64,000 nucleotides of DNA. Origin: Alopecurus myosuroides. Its lineage: Eukaryota; Streptophyta; Magnoliopsida; Poales; Poaceae. Below are positions 12,547 through 23,821 of this stretch, one piece after another; position 1 is the first letter of the stretch, and every line of letters starts with the position of its first letter. The position numbers were made by a program, and so were the translations under genes. The stretch spans positions 316,375,344 through 316,439,343 of the forward strand of contig CM054060.1 of NCBI GenBank assembly GCA_028641055.1, read 5' to 3'. The notes under the pieces are model-generated. The model was given only the letters and a program-made list of their open reading frames with translations. It was not told the DNA's origin and searched no databases.

Positions 12547-14904
12547 GAAGTCCCAGAGCTCGACTCCGACTCTGCTTCGACTTTTTACCTTCCTTATGTT
12601 CCGTAACTTTTTGCTATATAATCCCACAGGATCGTCCCAGGGTCGTAACATGTATTTTTGACGAGTTCTGTTTTTGAGACGTTTCTGTCGGGAGGCCGGG
12701 ACTTTTTCACATCAAGATGTTCTCCTTTAGTTCAAGTGTGGAGGAATATGCTGATCGACGCCTCCGCCAAATTCAGCAAGACATCAATCAAGGATCTTTC
12801 ACAAAGTGGGCTACAGAGGAAGAGATGGATGCAAGGAAGGAAGATATGGATTGCCACTTAGAGGAGGGGGTGAGGAGATCTTCACCATGCCAATCAGAAG
12901 GATCAATATCAAGCAACACAACCTTTGTGGGATCAATTAACCTTCAACGTAATTACTCTCATGATGTGCAGGAACAGTTCCTCAAAGCAAGGATCCATAC
13001 ATATCACCCATGATAGCTGATGCACACCGGGTTGCCGACCAATTTGATATCGAGTTCTTAAGGCCGAGGTGGCAATACTTGAAGCAAAAACCCTTGAATT
13101 TTTCCTCCTAATCCAAGACTTCCTTACTCCTGTTGGGGCCATCCAAGCATCTTCAAAGAATAAAGCTTGATTATCATGGGTAACACGCACTTTCTTGGCT
13201 TGTTCCAAGCTTGATGGAGTTGCCCTGCTATCACTAGCTTTGCTTTTATTATTAGAGTGGTGTGTCTTATCATGGTTAGGGAGGTTATCTTATAGTATGG
13301 TCATTTGCAAGTTGGGCTATCACTCCTTTATAAATGAAGCCTTGTATCTGTTGGTGTGAGTTTGCCTATGATCAAATATTGATATGAAGTCTTCTTTTTA
13401 CTTAGTTGAACTATATTTCCTATTCATGGAAATTATTCTCGCATGCTTGTAATAGCAGAAATTTATTGAGCATTGGCAAACATAGCATTGGTCATAGAAA
13501 CAACACTTAGAGACTTAGAACAAACAAGAGAGATTTCACATGCAGATATATTACCCCGTAGATCTTTTATGCTTGCAAAACCTTCATGCTTATGTTCTTA
13601 TGATCGATGTGTTATGCAGACAAGGAAGACAATTTCAATACCTCATGTTTTATATCATTGCATGGTTTTATATATTTGTTTGCATCTCTCAACATCTTAT
13701 GTTTGGTACAAAGCCTTTGCTAGCCAAAAATCCTGTACTGAGTATGATCACTACTCGTGCATCCAAATACTTGAACCAAAAACCTTCCACTAGTATCCAC
13801 CATACCTTCCTATTTATGCTATTTCACCGCCACTCCAAGTAAATTTCTCGTGTGCTACCTTTATAACCTTCAAAATATCAAACATGTTTTGTGCGCTGCT
13901 TTAGCTCATGAGGAAGTATTGTAAAGTTTATCATGTCTTATGTCAACCAAGTTTCTTCTTTCTTATTTCACGCGATGAGTATGGAATCGCTGCTCATCTA
14001 AAATTGCAAGAGAGCTGGTGCGAAATAATATAATATAAAAGGCACTTCCCCGTGGTTTGATGAAAGTTGGTGGGTACACATGGATACGGCTAGCCCTGGT
14101 TGTCGAAAGGCATGGTGGGGGGAAGTCCCAACCATGATAAAGAAACGTAAATCGCACTCAAAAGTATAAACACTTTTATTAACATGGGTTATGATAAGTT
14201 TTTCACTACCATTCGTTGACTTAGACATACATATCTCTCAAAATTACGTTTTCAATGCCTCTGTTTATTAAAATAAAAAGCTCTAGTACATGAGTAAACC
14301 TTGCTTCCCTCCGCGAAGGGCCTTTCTTTACTAACAGTATTGAGTCAGTTTCACCTATTCCCTCTATTCTGTACTAGCAATCTTATGATTTTTTAACTGA
14401 GATGCATTCTTTTATATGCCCACGATGATATTTAACCATGTCTTATTGCAGTTTACATTACCATATGGTAAACAAGTTGAAAGTTGAGCTTTGCTAACTA
14501 GAATCTCCCTTTGTGTTAGATGTTTTCGCTTCCTTTATAAGAACATAATCCCTAAAAGTTTTCTATTCATGAAAAGAACATAATTGAAGTATGTGTTATT
14601 TTCTTAATAGCTCTGACATAGACTCTTCCGGAAAGATAAGATATGATAGTTGTTTTCTGACCAAGAGCACAGTTGTCCATAGCTCAATGAATTTTTAGTC
14701 ACTATACATTTATATGATTGAATCATTACTTCTCTTTAAGAAGCATTATGGGAAAAGATTGCTATATAGAATTGTTAGTGTCTATTGAGTAATTGATGAT
14801 GCTTCATGTCTGTATTCTTTATTATCGACACCTCACACCATTGTGGTCATTTTTTTATTTTAGTTTTTTGCTTAGGGACAAGCGGAGTCTAAGCTTGAGG
14901 GAGT
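12547..14904 (+). mobile_element. 3' internal part of a Ty3/Gypsy element upstream of its 3' LTR
   Basis: This stretch lies between the LARD end and a Gypsy-type 3' LTR at 14905. The last bases before that LTR (about 14881-14904) form a purine-rich AAGCTTGAGGGAG tract, a typical polypurine tract. A 98-codon open frame at 12717-13013 (MFSFSSSVEEYADRRLRQIQ...) has a charged, coiled-coil-like composition, which suggests a gag-like or accessory frame, but I cannot assign it. The rest shows no coding signal. The LARD seems to have inserted into this element and separated it from its 5' part. The bases GAAGT next to the LARD would be the expected target duplication, which cannot be checked in this window. 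Confidence 0.55.
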
Positions 14905-16367
14905 TGATACGTCCATTTTGCATCACTATTTTATATGATAATTTTCTCTTATTCATTGATATTTTCCCTATTAGAGCACTATACTTATGTTATTTCGTCG
15001 TTTTCTTTGTGTTTTACAGTTTTACGGAGTTATTTATCAGAGTCAGAAATCAGCTGGAAAAAGCACCTATCAGAGGAGACATCTTCCGGACGTCAGAAAA
15101 ATCGGGAAAAAAGAATCAGAAAATAAAGTTTTATCAGAAATCACTAGGGAGCCCAAAGGGCTGCTAGATGGGAGCTAGGGGCAGCCAAGTGCCTCCCAGG
15201 AGCGGGCTCCCTCCTGGCCGCGCCTGGTGGGGCCCTTGGGTCCCTACCCCCTTCGGCTCCCATTCGGGGTACTTACCCCTTGTGACCTAAAATTATCGAG
15301 GAGTCACTTCGAAGAAATTTTTCGTCACCTCGTCGCGACAGAAACGACAAAGAGAAGAAACTCCTTCCTGGTGGGAAGATTCCGCCAGGGAAATTCCCTC
15401 CCGGAGGCGGAATCGTCACCACCGTCACTATCATCACACCAGGCATCATCAAGATCATCATCGTCATCATCCTCACCATCAGCACCATCATCATCACTAT
15501 CCACCTCCGTCCCGTTGTAACAATTAGGGTTCTATACTGTTGTTTTCCACTAGATCTCTCTCCTGGTGTGAATTACTTGTTTGTAATTGATGCTTATGAT
15601 ATTTACCGATGTTTTCAATTTATGACCAGATTTTCATTCATCCATTTATCACCATCATGTACCATATGATGTGTTGTGAGTATATCGTTCAGTTCTTGAG
15701 GACATGGGAGAAGTCTAGTAACTAGTAATCATGTTTCGTTGAGTACAGTTTGGTATTTAAGTTATGTTTTTATTTCTCTAATGGTGTTATGTGAACATAG
15801 ACTACATATAAATTTACATCTTAAGGGCCTAGAGGAATGCATTATGTGTTGGATTGCTTATGGTGTGTTGCTGGAGTGAGAGAGACCTAAACCCTGGTTT
15901 GCAATACTTCACACAAGGGAGTAGTAGATACCATGCTTTATTACTACAATTATATTTATTTCTTAATTACTTTCTTGTATTTGCAGACGCTTGCAAGTAG
16001 TCTAATATAACTGTGCATTGGTCTTGGATAGGACGGTGCACTAGCATAGGTCTACCCACATAACACTTACCAAAACGATAAATATTAATCAACTATGTGT
16101 GGTGAAAATAATTAGACGAAACCTCCTGTGTGTCCTCATGAACGTTTTAGCCATTATAATAAGTACAACCGACTTGTCCTTTGTGGTAAAAAGGATTGGG
16201 CCACTTGTAGAAACTATTTACATTTATTGTTATTCAAAACAATGGTTCTCTAGTGTTTATAGTGAAACCTTGCTCGAAACTATTTATCAATACCTTCTAC
16301 TCCTCGTTGGGTTCGACACTCTTATTTATCTAAAAAGCTACGATCGATCCCCTACAGTTGTGGGTCA
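14905..16367 (+). repeat. 3' LTR of a Gypsy element (TGATACGTCC type)
   Basis: Begins TGATACGTCCATTTTGCATC right after a purine tract and ends near 16367 in GTTGTGGGTCA. TG...CA ends and this TGATACGTC start are widespread in Triticeae Athila-like Gypsy families. Inside are a GC-rich segment with TGGGGCCCTTGGG (about 15225-15245), a CATCAT-rich microsatellite (15420-15510) and CCGTTGTAACAATTAGGG after it. The exact right end is uncertain by a few bases. Confidence 0.65.
15418..15505 (+). repeat. CATCAT microsatellite inside the Gypsy LTR
   Basis: Imperfect repeats of ATC/CATCAT interspersed with ACC. It accounts for the Ser/Met-rich open frames on both strands here, which are not genes. Confidence 0.7.
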
Positions 16368-16813
16368 TTAGACCACGATCGTAGAAGCAAGATGCCACAG
16401 CGACGGCGGCTTCCGTCTAATTGTCCTCCCCCACTTAAATTTCTCCTTCCTAGTGCTATATTGCTTGCTCCAAAAAGATGATTCCTCTTTTCCTTGCAAT
16501 TATACTTACGGGATAATCTGTTCAGCTAATTGCAAGTGTATAAATCCCCTTTAAAGCTCAACGGTGGTGTCCTTTCATACAGATAGTAGTTTATCTTACC
16601 ATGAACATACCGATGCATGCTTTGGTTTATACCTGGACACTAATGGCACTGCGTCTTGGCTCTTTTTTTATAACACAATAAGATTGATACACTGATAATG
16701 AGAACAGAAAGGGCCGCTCTTTTTTATCGCAAGATAGATAGTACATAACACGCAAAATGACAATAAGCTCTAGGAATTACAATCACTAGCTTACACACTC
16801 TGAAGTTCTATGC
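16368..16813. other. Unassigned spacer
   Basis: No coding signal, terminal repeat or tandem array seen between the Gypsy LTR and the end of the Harbinger transposase pseudogene. It may include the 3' flank of the Harbinger element. Confidence 0.4.
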
Positions 16814-18106
16814 TTAATTCTCGTTGAAACGCTGCCAGATATGCTCTACCAAATCATCCTTTAGCTTTCGATGTGTCGCAAGTTCATAGATTTCTTTGTT
16901 CTTTACAAGGACAACAACAAAACCGTGAATTGGACCTTAGGCAAGTACATATATTTGTTGTGTGGTATCCCTTTATTCATAATTGTAATCTAGGTCTCCT
17001 CCCTCTCATCTTCAATTATCATATAGTGCAGAATAAGGCATGCATACATAAGATCACCTATTTCATCTCTGTCCGATTGATTTGAGAGTTGACTTATAAT
17101 TTCCCAATGTTTCTGCAAAAGCCCAAAAGCACGCTCCAGATCTTTCCTTGCACCTTCTTGTTGTTGTATAAATAATTTATCCTTGTCAGTTTGAGGTAGT
17201 GGAATGTTTTGACGAGTGTTGCCACTCTGGATAAATACCATCTGCAAGATAGTATCCCAGACTTTAGCCCGACCCATTAATATCGAAATTAACCTCTAGA
17301 TCTCTTCCTTGTAGCACATGTCTGAACAATATTGATTGGTTCAACACATTTATGGCATTGTTAGAACCGGGAATTTCAAAAAAGTCATCTCAGATCCATA
17401 TGTCTTGAGAAGCTATTGCCTCAAGCACGATAGTGGGTATCCTATGACCACCTCGTGCAAATTTGCCATGCCATCCAAATGGACATCACTACAAGTCCTA
17501 ATGCATACAGTCGATACTTCCTAGCATCGCAGGGAACCCACGAGCTTCCCCTTTTGCTAGCAAATGTTTGACATCCTCATCATTAGGTCTTCTACTATAT
17601 TTCTCGTAAAATATACTTACACCTTGAACAAACATAGCGAAGAAATCATATGATGTAGTTTGAGAAATCCCAATTGATTCTTCCATGAGGTCAGCAGGTG
17701 TACCATATGCCAACATTCTTATGGCAGGTATGCATTTCTACAATGGTGATAAACCCACCTTGCCAAATGCATCTATCCTTAGACGGAAAAAGGCGATCAT
17801 CTACCAAGGGATTCAAAAATATGAAAAAATACAGGCCTTCTCATCCGAAACCTTCGACGGAATTGTGCATTGGTATACTTTGATTCATTGACAAAATAGA
17901 AAGCAAACAATCTATCATGATCACCTTCGTGATCTCTCTTGAGGTGCGTCCTCGACTGGCACATCTGCTGCTCTGGCTTAGCTAACAATCAGCTTTCTAG
18001 TTATGCTTCAACCGAGCTTCTATTTTTTTCCACATACGGATAATGTATTTCTTCCTCGATGAGCTCTTCAAGGTAGAAATTGTTGATAAGATCATCTGAT
18101 GTAGAT
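16814..18106 (-). pseudogene. PIF/Harbinger-type DDE transposase, broken
   Basis: Fragments in the right order on the minus strand give a Harbinger/HARBI1-type transposase. N-terminal: DDLINNFYLEELIEEE and RDHEGDHDRLFAFYF (17990-17800). Middle: ARGFPAMLGSIDCMH (17498-17560), which carries the first catalytic Asp, then a GSNNAINVLNQS-like stretch around 17350-17390. Late: EGARKDLERAFGLLQKHW (about 17090-17150), with the catalytic Glu neighbourhood. C-terminal: ATHRKLKDDLVEHIWQRF ending at 16814. Several stops and frameshifts separate them, so no full protein can be made. No terminal inverted repeats or 3-bp target duplication were found. Established: this family inserts by a DDE nuclease, usually with a Myb-like partner, which I do not see here. 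Confidence 0.8.
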
Positions 18107-18129
18107 GTATGTCCGATCTTTCACCGCAA

Positions 18130-18720
18130 GAACCATTGAGATAACTATTCTCTCAATCACGTGAGAAATACACGTAACCGGAAGAACATGGATAGATTTA
18201 GGTGAGCAACACGGTGACGAACACAACGCCTCACGCCAAGATCGACAACTCTAGGCAGATCCAAGAGCCCCCTAGCCACGCACACGAACCCCCTTGGCAG
18301 ATCTAAGAACACTCGTACCTTTATTTCACGTCAAGCTCGACAACTCTAGTCAGATCCAAGAGCCCCCTAGCCACACACGAACCCACTTGGCAGATCCAAG
18401 AACACTCATACCTTTATTTTCAAAGATAACTGACGAACATCCGAGATGCCGTCTACTCTCCGATCCCCTATGGACGGTGGTCACCTGAACACAATGTTCT
18501 ACATGATTTCAACCTCCTAAAACCCTAGGCCTTGGCTCTCTTTATATAAGAGGTCAAACCCTAGTCGGTTGGACAGATCCAAACCAAAACTGACTCGAAC
18601 CTAAACCTAGTTGGACTCGACACGATACAAACTGGCCTTATTAGAAGGCTCGGCCAACACATGCGGATCGCATGCCTTAAACATTATGCATCGTAATTTA
18701 TTGTCTCAGCGTGCTAACAA
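18130..18720 (-). repeat. Probable LTR remnant with TATA box (minus strand)
   Basis: Follows directly (on the minus strand) a Gypsy polyprotein tail at 18722-18790, so it sits where a 3' LTR belongs. It contains a TATA-like CTTATATAAA (18541-18550, minus) followed by a leader-like stretch. The likely start is TGTTAGCACGCTGAG near 18720. No second LTR copy is in the window, so the call rests on position and the TATA motif. Confidence 0.45.
18244..18428 (+). repeat. Two-copy tandem repeat, 94-bp period
   Basis: GACAACTCTAG begins units at 18244 and 18338. Each unit continues through AGATCCAAGAGCCCCCTAGCC and AAGAACACTC with a few substitutions and a small deletion. It lies inside the probable LTR remnant. 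Confidence 0.75.
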
Positions 18721-18721
18721 G

Positions 18722-18790
18722 TAGAAATTCGCATCATCCTCCCCTTCTTCAAAATGCGTTGTCCTCAATGCTAGAAGGTCTTCTCCGGCG
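18722..18790 (-). pseudogene. C-terminal tail of a Ty3/Gypsy polyprotein
   Basis: The minus strand reads DLLALRTTHFEEGEDDANF, which resembles the acidic tail (LRTTxFEEGEDDA) that ends many grass Gypsy polyproteins just before the 3' LTR. A stop lies upstream in the same frame, so only a scrap is left. Whether the sequence at 18790-19300 belongs to the same element is unclear. Confidence 0.55.
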
Positions 18791-19319
18791 CTTGTGGCGT
18801 CAAATTATCATATCACCACGCTTTACATCCTCAAGTCTTGCTGGCCTGCCACACCACATCCTCCCTCTCGGCTAGCTAGACTTGTTCTTTGTGCCCTTCA
18901 TATTTGGCACCACCAACCAGATTTAGACACACAACTTTCGGACTACAAATGAAACCGTACCATACAAACCACCCCAAACGCAGTAGGACGGACTCTTGTA
19001 CGCCAAGGGTCCAAATAAGCTGAATAGGCCCACGTATCTAATCTGAAATAGTGGAGGTCAACTGAGTGCATCACCCAAGACGAACAACACAATTCCTGCA
19101 CCCCATGAATCCAAATGAACCAAGTTCGTCGTCTATAAAAATATAAACTAGTGTCTATTTTTATTTTATATCTTCCTTCTTTCTGTCCTTGCACAAAATA
19201 TGTACGAAACCGTGTAACGCCGAACAACATAGAAAATAGCATGCAACACTTGAACTTTGACAATAAGCCAACACACCTGATCTGAGTTGTCCATATCACG
19301 TAATATCTCTTGGCACGTA
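18791..19319. other. Unassigned sequence
   Basis: No family resemblance seen. Overlapping open frames at 18943-19378 (minus) have no recognisable motif, and the later one runs into the MITE. Confidence 0.4.
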
Positions 19320-19442
19320 CTCCCTCCGTTTACAAATAGATGACTTCTGTTTGTCCAAAAGTAGATGTATGCAGACATATTTTAGTGTCTAGATACATCA
19401 ATATTTAGCCAAATGGAAGTCATCTATTTATGACCGAGGGAG
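19320..19442. mobile_element. Stowaway MITE (123 bp)
   Basis: Inverted ends CTCCCTCCG... and ...CGAGGGAG, flanked on both sides by TA (19318-19319 and 19443-19444), the Tc1/Mariner target duplication. The interior shows inverted arms (ATAGATGACTTCTG against GGAAGTCATCTAT). It carries no coding capacity and would be mobilised by a Mariner transposase elsewhere. Confidence 0.93.
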
Positions 19443-19444
19443 TA

Positions 19445-19926
19445 CAAACCATCGATCGATTCGTTCCGCTTCCGATCCACTGCTACGGATCCGATCGAGT
19501 CTCAGAAGGCAACATTTTTTCCTGTGTGCACCTAATAGATCCGAACTGAATTCTCATCTTTCCTTTATCTACGTTCCTTGGCTGCCCCATCCCGTGAAAG
19601 GAATTTTTTTCAATCGTTGATTGCTTTCCTTCCACGCAACAACTAAGCCAAAGTCTCGTTGATCTTTTATTTCTGCATGCACTCGTACCAAGGAGATCTC
19701 ACGTACTAATAATCAAGCCCTTCCAATCTATCCACGTGATCACCTTTTTTGTTCATGCAAAAAGCTTCCCAAACCAGCGACACTCCCGTAATTAAAGAAA
19801 ACTGAGCCGTTTGTCTGTACTAGTGCTGGACTCCACATACTAGGAGTGGGAGGGATTTGCGTGATGCTGTGGGGGTGGGCAGCCTAAAGTATACTGAAAA
19901 TTTGCATTTGCTAGTTGGGGATTGGT
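19445..19926. other. Unassigned sequence before the tandem array
   Basis: Mixed composition, with no terminal repeats or coding motifs. The last 70 bases (about 19857-19926) continue in frame into the tandem repeat. Confidence 0.35.
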
Positions 19927-20618
19927 GGGATGCACTGCATATTGCTTATGTGGATCCATCGGATTTGAAACTGGTGCTGAGTTGTAGTACTGGAGAAAAG
20001 AAACCGATGTTGGTTTATGTTTATGTAGGCAGCATGCATGTAGAGGGTATGTGCATGGCTGGACTATGGAGACTGCTGCAAAGCTGGGATGTGCGCTGGT
20101 GGGATGCACTGCATATTTCTTATGTGGATCCATCGGATTTGAAACTGGTGCTGAGTTTTAGTACTGGAGAAAAGAAACCGATATTGGTTTGTGTTTATGT
20201 AGGCAGCATGCATGTAGAGGGTATGTGCATGGCTGGACTACGGAGACTGCTGCGAAGCTGGGATGTGCACTAGTGGGATGCACTGCATATTGCTTATGTG
20301 GATCCATCGGATTTGAAACTGGTGCTGAGTTGTAGTACTGGAGAAAAGAAACCGATGTTGGTTTGTGTTTATGTAGGCAGCATGCATGTAGAGGGTATGT
20401 GCATGGCTGGACTATGGAGACTGCTGCGAAGCTGGGATGTGCACTGGTGGGATGCACTGTATATTGCTTATGTGGATCATCGGATTTGAAACTGGTGCTG
20501 AGTTGTAGTACCGGAGAAAAGAAACCGATGTTGGTTTGTGTTTATGTAGGAAGCATGCATGTAGAGGGTATGTGCATGGATGGACTATGGAGACTCCTGC
20601 GAAGCTGGGATGTGCCAC
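19927..20618. repeat. Tandem array, four units of 174 bp
   Basis: Units begin GGGATGCACTG at 19927, 20101, 20275 and 20449, giving an exact 174-bp period. The last unit lacks one base near 20478. The units differ by only a few substitutions. Because 174 is 58 codons, a 58-residue repeat stays open on the plus strand (19857-20273) and also on the minus strand (Cys/His/Pro-rich, 19840-20133 and 20158-20457). I know of no protein family that matches either one. The unit length is close to that of plant satellite monomers. Confidence 0.9.
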
Positions 20619-21341
20619 GACTATATGTTCCTAATGGCTTTGTAACAAATAGTGTGTTTTTATTGCTCTGTACAATGTAGTTGTAAAAGTAATAGTATTA
20701 TATTCCTTGTGGACAACCCACAAGCTTTTGAGCTTGTGGACTCCTTATTGGTAGGTGCTACTATGTGCAAAGGTATCCATAAGGATAATTTTTTCTTGTG
20801 GACAACCTCGTTGCCAACATAGTGGATTCTCTTAAGTAATTAAGCAGATTAAAACCATGGTGCCAGGCCTGAAAGTGAGCTTCCCAAACCCGAGAGTCAC
20901 AGGGGTGAAATTCCACGCTTTACACTCATAAGTGGGGTACTTTGACGTTGACAGTCTCAACCAGCACCACACATGCTCCAGAAGAGCATAGCTCTTTGAC
21001 CCGCTAAGACCCGGACACTTGAACTACTCGATATCGGTCGCTCCTACGGATCCATCACCAACACTTTTTTGAAGAAGGGCCATCCTCAATAGAGAATTCT
21101 GACAGTCCCATCTGAACTGTGATCGGACAATACGATCACCTTCGTAGAACCAAGTTCTCCTTATAAAAACATTTATCTCATTTACATGTCAAATATACGT
21201 GCTAAGCCTAGTTCGTATCGGTGGCTCCTACGGATCCATCACCGCATACCGACACCAGCGCAATAGGTCCGATATATCCACACATCTCTTATATCAGGAT
21301 GGTATCATGGAATTTAACAATAAAGTATACTTTACAAAATA
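20619..21341. other. Unassigned sequence with small duplications
   Basis: A stem-loop CCACAAGCT-TTTG-AGCTTGTGG lies near 20718-20740, and GTGGACAACC occurs twice (about 20710 and 20800). The motif GCTCCTACGGATCCATCACC occurs twice (about 21040 and 21224). No coding motif was found. Confidence 0.45.
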
Positions 21342-21501
21342 TTTCCTCCATTCCACATATAATATGTTTTAGACATTTTTCATATTCACATATAAATACA
21401 TGTATCTAGACATATTTTAGTGTACATGTCCACTCATTTCAGTTTGAATCTATATAATATGTGAAACACCTAAAACATCTTATATTACGGAACGGAGAGA
21501 G
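21342..21501. mobile_element. Stowaway-like MITE (about 160 bp)
   Basis: Degenerate ends (CCTCCATTCC at the left, GGAACGGAGAGAG at the right), flanked by TA at 21340-21341 and 21502-21503. The interior has the family's ATAATATGTTTTAGAC and AAACATCTTATATTACGG arms. It is older than the 19320 copy, judging by the eroded left end. Confidence 0.8.
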
Positions 21502-21503
21502 TA

Positions 21504-22122
21504 TATGAGTGATGTTGTTGTCGCACTCTATTCTCTCTCACTTGCACTGCTTCTCTCTCTCATACCAAACTAATCTGAATTACATGCTCGATGTCCTAGT
21601 CTCGTACTCCCTCCGACTAATCGTTGAGTTGTGTGAGGACTGGGGAGTGGTCAGTGTAGCGGCAACTATTATAGAAGTCGAACGACCTATGAACGGTACT
21701 AAATATATAAGGGAATCTCCAATATAGAAATAAGAGGAGACCATAAGGGAAAAAAAGAAACTTAAGACCCACCTTTAAACATTGTGGAGGTCGACCTTAG
21801 GTAGAAAAATCTAAAGACCGGCCTTGCCGATAAGACCTGGCTTTAAAAAATGTTTGTTATCTCTCCTCTCTCCTATGTGTAGAGTCCCATCCTACTTACA
21901 TGGAGGTGTAAATATTTTAACCATTGAATGGTTCATATGTGGGCTCCACCTTATAGCCATAGCTAGTCTTAAGCATTGTGAGAATTTCACATCCCTATAA
22001 GCATTGTGAGAATTTCACGTCTCCACCTCCTCTAGTGTAGTGCCACACTCATCTCCAATGATTAATCGGTACTACACTTGACCAGCAAGCTTGTAGTGCA
22101 CTAGTGGAGGACTAGTACGTAC
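21504..22122. other. Unassigned sequence left of the CACTA element
   Basis: A short direct duplication (AAGCATTGTGAGAATTTCAC) occurs near 21970 and 21999. Otherwise I found no gene, terminal repeat or coding motif. Confidence 0.4.
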
Positions 22123-22125
22123 ACA

Positions 22126-22136
22126 CACTAATGCAG
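22126..22136 (+). repeat. Left terminal repeat of the CACTA, outer part
   Basis: CACTAATGCAG, cut from the rest of the terminal repeat (resuming at 30636 with AACATGGCATTAGCCCC) by the Copia insertion and its TGCAG duplication. Confidence 0.85.
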
Positions 22137-23788
22137 TGAAGGGGAACGTAGCATAGAAAACAAAAAATTTCCTACACGCGATAAACCCAAATGGCCAAGA
22201 TCTAATCTATGAGATGAAAGGCAACGGGGAGAAAGAGAGTCTTGAGATAACATACCCTCGAAGACTCTAAGTGGTACGAGAAAAGATCTCGTTGTTGGCG
22301 TAGTCGTTCTCACGCCGATCCCGAGCGAGAAGAAGAGCACCGCAATCCGGCGGTGCCTCCGTAATCAGTCACACGTTCAGCTCGATGAAGACTTCCGTTC
22401 CCTCGTTCCAGCGGGTTGCGGAAGTAGAGGATCCCTCCGGAATTCCAGCAGCACGACAGCGTGGTGGTGGTGAAGAATCCCACGGTCAGGGCTTCGCCAA
22501 GCCGGAGACCATGGAATGGAGCAGCGAGTGGAAGGGAAAATGTGTGAGCAAGTGTGTGTGGAAGAGAGAGCCCTCATCCTCCTTTTATAGGGGAGGGGGA
22601 GGCAGCCCAAAGGGGGGTGCGGCCAGCCATGGGTGCCCCCACCCCTTCCTCTCTTCATGTGAGTGGAAGCTCCACTCAAACCCACTCAAATTTCCATAAT
22701 TTCCCACTTGGAAAATCCAAAGGTTTTTCTTTAATAAATAAATAAAACATTTTTATTTCTTTATTTATATTTGTTAATTCCATTAACAAACATTTGCATG
22801 CAGCACCTCGAACCATTTGTTAATTCTATTAACAACCATTCGATGAAAAACCCCTTGAACTATTTCAATTTTCCCCGAAACAATTCCGGAGCTGCCCAAA
22901 ATATTCTCCGGCATTCCGTATCCTCTCTAACGCTTCATCGAACCTTAAGTGTGTCTCCCTATGGTTCGTGAATATTATAGACATGATCGAGGCTCCTTTC
23001 CGATCAATAATCAACAGCGGGATCTGGAAATCCGTGATGACTCCTATATATTCAACGATGACTCTCGTGATCGTGTGAACCTTTCAACGTCGTAACGATT
23101 TCCCTTTGTCTCGCGATATATTACTTGCCGAGATCCGATCATCGGTATCCACTATACCTTGTTCGATCTCGTTATCCGACAAGTACTCTTTTCTCGTTCC
23201 CGTGATATAACATCCTAGTGATCAAATCACTTGCTTGCAAGCGGTGTCGATGTGATATCACCGAGAGGGCCCTGAGTATATCTATCCGTCATATTGGATG
23301 GACAAATCCCATTCTTGATCCATGAGCTTCAACTAACACTTTCCGAATATCCAATGCCACCTTTATAGTCACCCTTTTACGGTGTGACGTTTGATGTCAT
23401 CAAAGTATTCTTTCGGTATTAGTGATTAACATGATCTCATGGTCTAAGGAATAATGTTACTCCGAATGTAAGACATAACAACAAAACTAAATGACTTGAT
23501 CGTATTGTTATACTTAGTTAGGGTTTAAGTTCATCATGTCATTCTCCTAATGACATGACCCCGTTATCAACAACATCCAATGTTCATGATCAGGAAACCG
23601 TGATCATCTGTTTAATCAACGGGCTAGTTAAAAGAGAGGCTTCACTAGGAACGTTGGTTTGTTTATTAATCACACATGTATCAACGTTTCCGGTTAATAC
23701 AATTCTAGCATGAGAAATAAACATCTATCATAAACAAGGAATAACATAATAAACACTTTATTATTGCCTCTCGGGCATATTCCCTTCA
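22137..23788 (-). repeat. 3' LTR of the Angela/BARE-like Copia
   Basis: On the minus strand it starts TGAAGGGAATATGCCC (23788) and ends CGTTCCCCTTCA (22137). TGAAGGG and CCCTTCA form inverted ends. It lies next to the polypurine tract at 23789. Confidence 0.95.
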
Positions 23789-23799
23789 GTCTCCCACTT
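23789..23799 (-). other. Polypurine tract of the Copia
   Basis: The minus strand reads AAGTGGGAGAC directly before the 3' LTR, the usual plus-strand primer of this Copia lineage. Confidence 0.8.
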
Positions 23800-23821
23800 G
23801 CACTAGGGGCAATAATCTATA

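Noticed and set aside
15227..15520. 97-codon frame in the Gypsy LTR
   Set aside because: Explained by the CATCAT microsatellite and LTR sequence.
18244..20618. CRISPR-like array
   Set aside because: The repeats are contiguous tandem units without unique spacers, and the genome is plant-type.
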